Source: Pseudopyrenochaeta lycopersici (taxonomy: Eukaryota; Ascomycota; Dothideomycetes; Pleosporales; Pseudopyrenochaetaceae). Taken from it: a stretch of DNA of 64,000 nucleotides. The stretch covers positions 372,001-436,000 of the forward strand of contig NHZP01000040.1 in assembly GCA_003313425.1 (NCBI GenBank), in the 5' to 3' direction. Position numbers and translations under genes: made by a program. This document shows positions 12,201 through 22,400 of this stretch, one piece after another. The notes beneath the pieces were generated by a model. That model was not told the DNA's origin and ran no database searches. It saw only the letters and a program-made list of their open reading frames with translations. The first letter of the stretch is position 1. Every line of letters begins with the position of its first letter.

Positions 12201-13253
12201 ACAGCGCTTTAGCTAAAAAAGGGGGATAAAGTATATTTACTTATAAGAAATCTATGCACAAAATAACCTAATAAGAGATTAGACTACGTTAAAGTTAGAC
12301 TATTTTTAATTAAGTAATATAATAGACTAGTTACGTATATATTAGAACTACCTAAAGACGTAAAGATCTACCTAAAGTTCTATATTAAACTATTAGAACC
12401 TACGTACTTAGTAATACTACTATAAAAAACTTTTAGATATAAGACTAAAGAAGAAATAGAGTATAAAGTTAAGAAAATCCTTAATATATAATATTCTAAG
12501 ATTATAGAAGATAAGTATAGAGAAGATAAGTATTTAGTTAAATAGAAAGGATACTCTAACTCTAAGAATACTTAGGAACTAAAATTAAACTTAGAAAACT
12601 ATAATGAATAAATTAGTAAATATAACTATAATAAAGAATAAAAAGAACTTAGGTACTAGAACTATAACTAACTTAATCTAATAACGTAATTCTTAGAAAA
12701 AGAGGATTACCTTTAAGCTAAGATAAAGTAAAGATGCTCTAGTCTAAGGTAGAAGTACTAGGTATTAGCTCTTACTTAAGAACGTTAACTTTATAGTTAA
12801 TATCCTTAATTATCTCTAATACTTTAATCTCTTCTATAATATAACTTAAATTATCTACTTATTACTATTTATAATACTATAATAACTTTTATTATTTATA
12901 AAGCTAATTCTTTTTTACGTAAGTAGTAAGAAGAGTATTTAGCGCCTTCTGCTCTACGTTATTAGCTTTAGCTTCTTACGTATCTAACTAAGCTAATTCC
13001 TTATTTAGATAAAAAAAGTTTAGAACTAGTATATCTACTAGCTTATATAATAATACTCTATTATAATAATAATTTCTATACTTCTCTTTTAATAATAATA
13101 TCTTATACTCTAACTTCTTTTTTAAATAATATTTATAGGAAACTATAGTAACCTAACTAATAGTATTTATATAATCTCTAATAGAATAATAATAGGTAGT
13201 ACTATAAGAAGCTATAGGTTAGTTATAAGGATATAAGAACTAGGAGGGGAGGA
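9284..13253 (+). pseudogene. Gypsy-2 relic: protease, RT, RNase H, integrase, chromodomain
   Basis: A nearly complete chromovirus pol can be followed on the plus strand despite heavy RIP. The reverse transcriptase lies near 9990-10,480 (KKDRVLRLYINYRKL; YLDNILVYS for the YxDD box, second Asp changed to Asn). RNase H ends with VDALSRR near 11,200. Integrase has an H2C2-type region near 11,370-11,500 and a core near 11,580-11,900 (IVIDFIIDLPKS; ISNRDKLFISNF). The chromodomain (YLVK-KGYSNSKNT-EL) lies near 12,530-12,590. Trp and Gln codons are mostly TAG/TAA. The 3' untranslated part (12,670-13,250) ends in a purine tract before the LTR at 13,254. Confidence 0.88.
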
Positions 13254-13812
13254 TAGTATTATAAACAGGAAGTAGGAAGGCAGTAGTTATAAGGATGTAA
13301 GAAGAGGCATAGATAACTAATAAGGAGACTAAGCCTCTAAGCTAACTAATAACGCTAGGGTTACGTAATCCTAGGAAACCTACGCTAAGACAGACTATGT
13401 CTTATAGGATAGAGATAAACCTAGAAATCCTAGAGGGGGCCTTATAGGAATCCTATAAGATAATTATGTATATAGACTCGCATAATGTAGCCCTATAGCA
13501 TATTATAATTAACTTAAGATGATCTATAAGTATCTTACTATTAGATACTTCTACTTTTGACCTACCTAGCACTGCACATCTACAGAATACTCTAAAGATA
13601 CTAACTAGTTAATACTAGTTGCTTTATATTATAACTACTTAATTAGATCTTTAACAGCTGCTCACGCTCCTACCGTATAATAGCCCCTGTAATAGGCCGT
13701 GCTCAGCTCTCCTTTATATAGCTGGCTCTCCTAAAGCCTCCTAGATAAAACAGTAGTCCATCTCATAGATTACCTGGGTAACTGTTGCCAAGCTCTCCCT
13801 TTTTCCTCTACA
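13254..13812 (+). mobile_element. Gypsy-2 3' LTR
   Basis: It follows the polypurine tract GGAGGGGAGGA and ends CCTCTACA. The last 155 bp (13,657-13,812) match two other LTRs in the window (17,306-17,461 and 40,831-40,960) very closely, whereas the upstream part is unrelated to either. This shared part behaves like an R-U5 region and the unshared part like U3. Confidence 0.75.
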
Positions 13813-14787
13813 CTTACTTAACTTTAACCTAATAAAGTACCTCTAGTAGTATCTTAAGAAGTATATATATAAATTTTATCTTTAGTATAATAATTATAGT
13901 ACTACTAAAGAAGAGTAGGATAGCTTTTATAGTATATTAAAAGAGTACTAGTATTATATACTAGTAACGCTTATCTAGTACCTTATCTTAAGTATACTAT
14001 AATAAATTACTATATATAGAGAAGCGTAAGGTTAGTAAACTAAATATTAACTGTATACGTAACTCTTACTTTAAAATTATTTAATTATATTATATTTTAG
14101 CTAAGATACGTAGTATGAAAGTTTTACGTGCAAATGTATGTAAGGCTAGCTTGTGCGCTAGCGGAAGAAACTTTATTTATATAAATATAGTTATTCTTAC
14201 TAATAGCTTTTAAGATATTTATACTTTAAACACTCTTAAAATAAGTAATACTTCTATAGATAATGTAACAGTGCAGAGCCCTACTACGCCAAATGGCCAA
14301 AAGTACATTAATACTAGCTCAACTGCTAGTACTGGGCTCTGTATCTAATATATAGGTGAGCTGTAACAGTACCCCTCTCGGCAATCCATTACAGATAAAG
14401 AGACTTATTAAGTATAACTTATAGTATAAGTTAATATACTTACTAAAGATAGATAAGTTATAAGACCTACCTTATTTATAAAAGAACGTAATAAGCTTAA
14501 AGAATAGCTACTCTAATTTAACTTTTTTATTAAGTTTAATGTAGATAAAGTAGTACTAGCTTATTAAGTTACTCTTATAACTACTTATATAAGAGGAGAA
14601 GTATCCAACTAAATTAAACTCTACTTAATAAAATACTTAAAAAGTACTAATAAAAAAAAAGAAAAAGTCGTATAAATATTTATAAATCTATAAGAATTAA
14701 AAAATATAATTTAATAAGCCTTTAGACTTTCTAATAAAATAGCTAGTATAGAATACGCTTTATAACATCTTAAATAGACTAAGTTAG
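13813..14787 (+). other. RIP-mutated retroelement leader and gag-like relic
   Basis: TA-rich DNA after LTR-2. It contains the end of another Gypsy-1 LTR (TTCTTACTAATAGCTTTTAAGA near 14,195). After this comes a leader of more normal composition (14,265-14,400, CCCCTCTCGGCAATCC) and then heavily mutated sequence that may be gag. No intact frame remains. Confidence 0.45.
14101..14185. repeat. Dispersed TE-end segment (copy B)
   Basis: Inverted relative of 2495-2585, sharing GCTAGCTTGTGCGCTAGCGG and the AAACTTTATTTAT run. Both copies lie next to pieces of Gypsy-1 LTR. Confidence 0.5.
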
Positions 14788-15089
14788 TGTAAGGCAGTTA
14801 ACACGCACAGTTAGGACGGTCTTAGTTAAAGAAACTTAATTTAAAAGGAAATAGACAAAATAGCAGATACCTCTCACCTTCAAGGGAGAGGTGCTGCCTA
14901 TATACATAAGCTAGAGCAGGCTAGTCCCAATCCAGTTACCTAGCTTAGTAAAAGGTAAGAGGTAATAGTTACCTTTTACCTACGTCTAGTAACTTAGCAG
15001 GATCGTTACCTTTCACCTGCGTCTAGTAACTTGGAAGAATTCAACCCTTTTACCTGCGTCTAGTAACCTGAAAGGATTGAACCCCAACA
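14788..15089 (+). mobile_element. Solo LTR (302 bp) with 5-bp target duplication
   Basis: The segment starts TGTAAGGCAG and ends CCCCAACA (TG...CA). It is bracketed by GTTAG on both sides (14,783-14,787 and 15,090-15,094). It is not RIP-mutated, unlike the retroelement relic it interrupts. Inside, three copies of a 37-38 bp unit around CTGCGTCTAGTAACTTG lie in tandem (14,969-15,080), preceded by a short hairpin (AAAAGGTAA ... TTACCTTTT). No internal region or second LTR is seen, so this is the product of LTR-LTR recombination. The family is not identified. Confidence 0.85.
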
Positions 15090-15094
15090 GTTAG

Positions 15095-15668
15095 CTACTA
15101 ATTATACTAATTTATTTATATAATATACTACTTAGATAATATAGAATAATAATAGTCTATAAATAATGTATAAATAAGGTTTTAATATAGAAGTCTAAGC
15201 TAAACTTATATATATAAGTATAGGTATTAATACTCTAGACTAATTAACTACTAAAGCTATCTATTTAGATATAGAGCTCTATAAGCTATATACTAATCTA
15301 TAAAACTAGTAGATACTTAAAAAAAACTAACTTACTAAGTAATAGTAGAAAGCTAATAATAGTTAATAATAATAATAACTCTAATAAGTCTAAAGATACA
15401 ATACTTTTAGTTAACTAAAGCTAATATATTTAGATAACTTTAATAAAGAGAAAGTAGATAAGAGTAAGAAGAAAAAAGAAAAGATTACCTCTTTTAATTA
15501 TAATAAGAAAAGCTATATAGCTAGAAACTATAAGAGTAAGAATAAAGTAACTTACTAGTTAAATATACTTACTATAAAGAAGAAAAATAGTAATAATAAA
15601 ATATAAGAAGTTATAGTAATCTAAAAAGAGAAACTTTAAAAAAATAAAGAGCTACTCTTAATAGAACT
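15095..15668 (+). pseudogene. gag relic with CCHC zinc knuckle
   Basis: Heavily RIPped plus-strand sequence. Near 15,495-15,545 it reads FNYNKKSYIARNYKS, the decay product expected from a CFNCGKKGHIARNC-type knuckle (TGC to TAT/TAC, GGC to AGC). It is the 3' part of a retroelement gag. It continues after the inserted Fot1-like element at about 17,953-18,393 and after the hAT MITE at 18,884-18,950, where only short basic stretches remain. Confidence 0.6.
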
Positions 15669-15752
15669 TAACGTGTTCTACTACTCGCCGGCCAATACTA
15701 CTCGCCAGCCTACCTCATTAACACTAGCGCGCTTACCTCTACAATAATTATT

Positions 15753-17830
15753 ATGACTACCTAGTAACAGCCTGGAGTAGCTTAAAAGGAGGGTCGTGTC
15801 CTTCTTACGTCTTAGGTAATTAATTTAAGATAGATAAAAAGTGTGCGTAAGGCTACAGAGCTATTTAACGTTCCCTAATTACTCTATTAGCAGCGCCTTA
15901 AAGGCTGCTAGCCTCCTTTAATAATTAATATATTAAAATATAAGCTATTATCTACTAAAGAATAGAGCCTTATTTAATAAATACTAGAGCTTAATTAATA
16001 AGGCTTTCTACCTTATATTATTAACGTATATTATATAAAAGATACTCTTCTTACTCTATAAGGCTAGCAGCCTTTTCTACTTCTTCTTAGTAAGAACTAA
16101 GTCTATTATTTTATTAAGGCTTAGTTAGAGCTTTAAATAAAGTAGAACTATAAATTCTACTTATAGCGCGTAAAATATAAAGATCTTATAAAGATAAATA
16201 CTTAGTATAGCCTTATAAAAGATATAATTTAGATATATAAAATATTAGATAAAAATATATATAACTTTAATAAGACTAAGTTTATAATAACTATTACCTT
16301 AATATTAAAGGTTATTACTAGCTCTAATACTATTAGATAAGTAACTATTATATAGCTTAGTAACTATAACTAGATAATAATAATTAAGTATATAAGTACT
16401 ATAGGCTTTATACTACCTTTCTTTATTATCTTTAAGAGTAAAGTCTACTAGGCGTTATAGTATAGTTTTAAGCTTAAGCTACCTAGTAACTAGAGTATTA
16501 GTATAAGTACTAATAGATAGATAACTAATAACCTTAGCTTTACTTAGTTAAAGTATTTTAATATCTTTATAGTCTTATATATAATTAGAGGCTATTACGT
16601 TCTTATACTAAATAGCTATAGTAGTTATATAATACTTACGTTTAATACTTACTATATAGAGAGGAATATTATTACTTTTTATATCCCTTCTTATATATCT
16701 TATAAACTACAGCCTTCTAATATAAGTTACTTCTTATATCTTATAAGCTACAGCCTTTTAATATTAGTTACTTCTTATATCTTAAGATGGCGTGTAGATA
16801 AGTAATAAATAAGCTTATATACTAATAAGTATAGTTTATTAATAAAGATAAGTTTCTCTATATATATCTTTATATACGTATAACTATTTTTTTAACTTTA
16901 AATATCTTTAGAGGCTTTTAGGCGATAGGCTTAGTCTTATTTTATTCTAAACGTGTTCTATTAATACTAATAGTTATCTATATACTATCTCTTTTATAGA
17001 TAGTAGCTATAGCTAAGGCTATTTAGATAATAGAAACGCTTTATATTACTAATTAACTTAATTAATAAGCTGTTGCAAACAACGCGCTGTGACCTGGGGT
17101 ACGGTAGGCTCACGTGCGCGCTGACGTAGGAGCTTACCCTGGAGAGACACGTACTTATGTGTGCATTCAAGGGCGCGCTCACGTGAGTGCTCACGTGCAC
17201 GCTCACGTGCAAGCTGATGGGCAAGCTCACGCAGGAGACACCTGAAGGTAGGCTCACGTGCGCGATCACGTGCGCGAGCACGTACGCGCTTACGCACGCG
17301 TACACGCTGCTCACGCTCCTACTGTATAATGGCTCCTGTAATAGGCCGTGCTCAGCTCTCCTTTATATAGCTGCCTCTCCTAAAGCCTCCTAGACAAAAC
17401 AGTAGTCCATCTCATAGATTACCTGGGTAACTGTTGCCAAGCTCTCTCTTTTTCCTCTACATAAGCTTACTTTATATATAAGCTCCTTTAATATTAATTA
17501 TAGAGCTCTTTAAGTAAGGCTCTCTCTTAGCTTATTAAAGGCTATTAGCTAGCTATAAACCTAGCTATAATCTTAGTAGAAGAAAATAGTAAACTTTATA
17601 CTTTAAATACGCGTTTATAATATAAAAAGGATAAATACTAATAATATATAATAGCTAGAGGGGCTTTATAAGTTAAAGTAGGTTATACGTTAGCTATAGC
17701 TACTAAAATAGCCTTAAACTTAAGGGTAGAGAGTAAGGCTTCTTAGGTTTAGTAATAAGTACTACTAACTTATAGTAAATATAGGATTTAAGGTTATAAT
17801 CGCACCTTATATAGATAGACATAGAGAATG
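15753..17830 (+). pseudogene. Fot1-type transposase relic, interrupted by an LTR
   Basis: Starts at ATG 15,753 in the position of the un-RIPped start at 48,960. The HTH region (KATELFNVPQ), the CENPB-like region (LINKAF-Y), the DDE core (YNFNKTKF near 16,265, RLLILNSYS near 16,600) and the tail align along their length with the 48,960 copy. Stops from TGG/CAA changes occur throughout. The solo LTR at 17,071 splits the C-terminal part. Confidence 0.8.
17071..17461 (+). mobile_element. Solo LTR (391 bp) with CACGTG cluster and TAAGC duplication
   Basis: Starts TGTTGCAAAC, ends CCTCTACA, and has TAAGC at both borders (17,066-17,070 and 17,462-17,466). It lies inside the Fot1-like transposase relic. 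The last 155 bp match the Gypsy-2 LTR and the 40,831-40,960 segment. The first 235 bp (U3) are GC-rich and carry six CACGTG hexamers (about 17,110-17,275) plus related CACGTA/CACGCG sites. The TATATAGCTG stretch near 17,365 could be a TATA box. It is un-RIPped in a fully RIPped host element. Confidence 0.9.
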
Positions 17831-18401
17831 CTATTACTATATTTACTAGTAAATTTACTGCGTAGTTATTGCGTTATTATGTGTTAAGACCCGCCTATTT
17901 TAATAAGGTAGGCCGGCGAGTAGTGTTAGACGGCGAGTAGTAGAAAACGTTACTAAGAAAAGAATTCTAAGAACCTAGTATAGTAATAATAAAGAAGAGA
18001 GTAATAACTCTCTAATTTTAGTTTTATAAAGATACTAAAAAAGACCTTAGTAATATAATAGTACTTTTAACTAAAAAGTAAAAAATAGAAAACTTTTAAA
18101 ACTAATATTAACTAAGAACTTTAAAGCTGATAACGCCTATAAAAGTAAAAAAAAATATCTAAGAACTTAACTATTAGCTATATAAGTAATATATATATAA
18201 AGTATAGTATATTAATATACTTATATTAGTAGAATAAAAGTAGCTATAGTATAAAGAATAACTATAATTATTCTAGCTAAATAAGTAATATAAGATATAT
18301 TATAAGAATACTATTATTACTTAGAATACTAAATAAAGCCTACATAATATTAAGTAAATAAAGCTAAAGAAGTATAAGAACTAAGTAAAGTCTATTGGCT
18401 T

Positions 18402-18875
18402 TAGGGTAGCAAATGGGTTACGAGTACCCGCTATGAGTATAGGTTGGGTATAGGGTTATAGATAAGTAGGTTGGGTTTGGGGTTGGGTCGCACGGACTAT
18501 AGGTATAGGTTGGGGTTGGGTCGCACGGACTCTAGATTAGGTTAAGGCTAAGGTTATGCACGTATGGGTTTAGGTTTGGTTACGGGTACCTACTAGGGTT
18601 GCTTAGTAATCATAATAATTTACTATAATTAGTAGCATAACTAGCTATTTTAGATACATATTAGTTAGTATTAGACCTAATATAAAAAAGACGTGATTAG
18701 TCAGACCCAGACGTACCCAAGGCTAATAACCCTAACCCTAACCTTAACCCATTCACAGTAACCTCAACCTATACCTATTACTAGCGTATAAAGATTAGGT
18801 ATAGAGCTGGGTTGGGTACGGGTCTTATGTAATCAAACCCAACCCAACCCCAACCTATACCCATTTGCCACCCTA
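18402..18875. mobile_element. hAT-type MITE (474 bp) with 8-bp target duplication
   Basis: Ends TAGGGTAGCAAATGGG and, on the other strand, TAGGGTGGCAAATGGG. Flanks are ATTGGCTT on both sides (18,394-18,401 and 18,876-18,883). The 8-bp duplication plus TAGGG-type ends is the hAT pattern. The interior is full of subterminal GGTTGGG / CCCAACC repeats in opposite orientations and has no coding frame. It is GC-richer than its surroundings and un-RIPped, so it arrived after RIP of the host element. The segment 5077-5275 is an older relative. Confidence 0.92.
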
Positions 18876-18950
18876 ATTGGCTTTAATAAGCTAGATAGAT
18901 ATAAGTACTAGAACTCTTAGCAGTTAAGACTTCTAAATATATATTATAAT

Positions 18951-19180
18951 TGTCGGTTGGCTTTTACCTCTCTAGATGGCTACGCGTCTGGTGGTACCAA
19001 CAGAGCCGCACGCGCGTACGCTCAGGGGGGAGATAAAAGATAGTTATATTCCTTAACCTAGCCTCTCTCTCGTGCGAGAAAGAGACCTCTATATAGGCTG
19101 CCTAGGAGCCCCTAAGAGCCCCTGAGAGCCGGGCCGAATAGGTACAAGAATGAGCCGTTCACCTCGTACGGACACTTAGT
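18951..19180. repeat. Possible LTR-like GC-rich segment
   Basis: Directly at the end of the RIPped block, the sequence starts TGTCGGTTGGCTTTTACC, contains a CTCTATATAGGCTG TATA-like box near 19,088 and then GAGCCCCTGAGAGCC repeats. It is un-RIPped. Composition and placement resemble the other solo LTRs, but no CA end with a matching target duplication is visible, so the call is tentative. Confidence 0.3.
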
Positions 19181-19406
19181 AATATTTTGAGAAAGGCTTT
19201 CTCGTCTAGGCGGTGCCTTCATTTCTGGTATCTACTGTGATGCAACCCACACCTTCTACTCCGTCTCTTCAGCGCATCTTGCAAACGATGCAGCAACATG
19301 TCGAACACTCAAATGCACATGTTCAATGCTCGATCTGCGTTTTTTGGGGGTAGACATTGAGAAAGTTTGGTCGAGCACCATCGCTCTCTGGCAAGTCTAA
19401 TGTATA
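19181..19406. other. 3' flank of the DUF3638 gene
   Basis: Ordinary-composition DNA downstream of the giant gene's stop codon. No frame or signal is recognised. It presumably holds the 3' UTR. Confidence 0.4.
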
Positions 19407-22400
19407 TCACGCATCCCCAGTTCCATCAACCCGGTCCCACTCGTCCTCCTCATCTCCCTTCTCTTCAACAACCCCATAAACAATTCCATTAATGTGACAC
19501 GACTTCATGACCTCTCCTTCTCCAAGAAGATGCTTTGCAAAGAAAGCATGTCCACGGTCTAGCGGACGGCCTTGGCAGATATAGCCAATAGGCGTGTGCA
19601 TGATATCCTGACCTTTGCGGCGAAGAGAGAGCCACTCGAGCAAGAAGTTAGCAGCTTTCCCTGCAAAGGCACTCGAACGCCTTCCTTCCTTGCCATTGTT
19701 GATATACTCTACCAGTGGCGCACACTCCTCAAAGTCTATATACAACCGCCCTGCAAAAATCCCGAGCTCAATCGTGAGCCAATGAGGAACAACATGACTA
19801 TCTGGAAGTGCAGGTAGAGTGAAGTACTTCAAATTACTGAAGTGCAACATTTTCCTCGTAACCGGTGCGGAGTACGTGATGAGATGAACTTTTGCTGGTG
19901 CTTTCTGAGCGCGAAGTGTGGGAATCAAGATTTCAGCTTCTTCGGCGATGAGGATCAGAGCGGTGGAGGTGTCGATACTGTAAAGAATCCACTCCACGGG
20001 ACGCTGAGCTAAGATTAGTACTTTGTTCTGGAAATGTTGGCATGGCTCAAGCGGCTGGCTTACCATGAAATTGTCAGTGAAACCATGCCCATGCAGCTTG
20101 ATCGTCTTCATAAACTCCGCAGAAACGAACAAATGCGATCCTGTATCCGAGACGTCAAACTTTTGACCTATGGACGTGCGTGATACAGCGGTGAATATCT
20201 GTTCATATCCCTCTCCACCGTACAGAACGCCTGTGCGAGCGAAGGCAGAGATGGAAGGGTGTATCCCGGGAAACTTGAGGGCTTTATAGTGCACGGGCCG
20301 CTGCACCTCACGCACTTCTTCGACTTGGAATTCAACCTCGCGCTCTTGCTCCACTTCTTCTAAGGCAGAGGAATAAAAAGCATTGGAATCATTGGTAGTA
20401 GCGCGTCGCTGGTTGTTGAGCTTGTTTCTGAAGGCCTGGATCTGCGGAAACGAGGTCTGGTGAGGCATTGGACGCTGCATATCGCATGAACGAGTTCCGT
20501 ACAATTGCTCAAGCGTGTGTCGTTCTGGATGTTGGACGGCCTTGATATATGCATCTCTATCCCGAAGGTCGTCAAGGTAAGCCGCATTAACCCATCCCGC
20601 AGTTATACGGTTGCAAAAGTCGACGCCCTGAGAGATATAGAGATTTTGTAGCTGTTCATTCGCTCGGCAAGTCTGCTCCAAAAGCCAATGTACGACGTGA
20701 GATGAGTCAACGTTGTCTTTGTCGCTCATCTTGCAAATGTCGAGAATGGACTGGTGGGTTTCGGGGAAGGCGAAAAAGCAGACCGACTGGGTAGTAGCAA
20801 GTTGTCGAAGGCGCATAGCAGCTACATATAATGTCAGTCTGTAGTCTCACATAAGGGTGGAATGCTTACCCTGAACTGTGTGATCTTTCGTTTGACCGAG
20901 AGCGAGTGTTAGCGCACCGCGAGCATGTAAGGGCAGCTTCAAATCGATACCACGCGTGTGCGCTTCATCTAGATACACCAGACATTTGTCTAGATGGTCG
21001 GCGAACGGTGTGACTAGCAAAGGCACTGGTTCCTTCATCCCTCGATATCGAACCAAGGCTCGATTATCCGCGCCAAAGAATACAGCTGCTTGGGGTTCAG
21101 AGTCAATCTCGAGCCATGCTGTAACTAACGCTTCGTTATCCATTTCGAGTATATAAGCGCCGGCATCAATGAGTATGCGGATTTTTTCCCTCTTCAGCTG
21201 TTCGAGGAATTCCCTTTCCGACGATCGCTTGCCGTTTTGAGCTGCAAGGCGGTACGTTCGGTTTCGATTCTGGAGTAGGTAGGTGAGGACTTCCGCGTTG
21301 GTCTGGTGCAAGCTCGGAAGATCGTCCTGTCGGATAGTGAGTGGCAACATCATCTTATTGTCGTTAGTGCCGCTGAAACCAGTCGTCCTGCTGGTTGCTT
21401 TGTTATACGATTCCAATTTTGTGAACAAGGGTAGATCCCACGCCGATGCCTGTAGCTTGACACCAAATTGTTTGGCGTGCGCTGGGAACACGAAATGATT
21501 CATGTAGTGATCGAGCACACTCCTGCTAGTCCGAAGATGCTCCCAAAGTACTTCAATTTGGACCTGGTCGTCGATATTGATGACATTCCAATGGTGCAAA
21601 GCCTCTGGTAGCGTATAGCAACTGCTCGTCCACCTATCATACTCACTAGATGGATCGTGAGATGCGAGAACGTGGCGGAGGCTTTCGCTAAATTGAGCTT
21701 GGTTGAGGCCGGAATAGTAAAAGGCTAAGCAGGTGAACAAGATCGCAGCATCGGGGTGACCAAATTCGGCTTGTTCAGATGGCGTTCCCTTTGCCTCGAA
21801 TGGAACTGCAATTGGATCTCTGCTAGGATGCAAGCCGTATTGTACATTCCAGCGCTTCCTTAGGCAGAGAAGGAGGATTCGATTGCGTAGCAGACCACGA
21901 ACAAGAAGTAGGACCTTGGAAGCCACCTTCCTGTCGACAAATAAAGCGACCACATCTTCCAGAAGCTTATTGTCGAGGTCCGTGGTTAAGAGAACATCGC
22001 GAATCTTTGCATTCTGACTCGCTCGAATGGAATCTGCGAACCGGAGAAAGGTGGTTTTTCCTGTACAGATCTCATCGACTATTCGTCGGTGCAGGTCTTC
22101 CTCCACATCCGACTGAAGAATGCATATGATAGGGTAGCCGTGACCTCGCTCAATAACCTCAATTCCTTTCGGAAATCGAAGCCGAAGTTCAGGGAGGTGG
22201 TCTTTTACGAGGGATAGGAGTGCCTGTGCTACTTGCCAGCGGTGAGGGTGCCCATCGACCGTGATTTGCTCGCCACTTGGATAAATAAGTTGAGTTTTCA
22301 CCGCTAAAGACACATCGGACTCATCCAGAACGTCCCGGCAAGTCGAGTTCATCCATGACTGAAAGTCAATCATCTCGCGTGCAACATTCAGCTCAGAGCT

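Larger units (their letters stand above)
15671..17950 (+). mobile_element. Fot1-like transposon carrying a solo LTR
   Basis: Terminal inverted repeats of about 50 bp begin ACGTGTTCTACTACTCGCC, with TA at both borders (15,669-15,670; 17,951-17,952). Each end holds TACTACTCGCC or its equivalent twice at a 17-bp period. Without the nested LTR (17,071-17,461 plus a 5-bp duplication) it is about 1.88 kb. It belongs to the same family as the element at 48,878-50,680, with similar ends and the same transposase, but a different 17-bp motif. Confidence 0.9.

Noticed and set aside
17058..17393. Overlapping frames of 68-106 codons on both strands at 17.0-17.4 kb
   Set aside because: They fall inside the solo LTR and arise from its CACGTG-rich, GC-rich U3; the translations are low-complexity repeats (VSAHVS, RARERARE).
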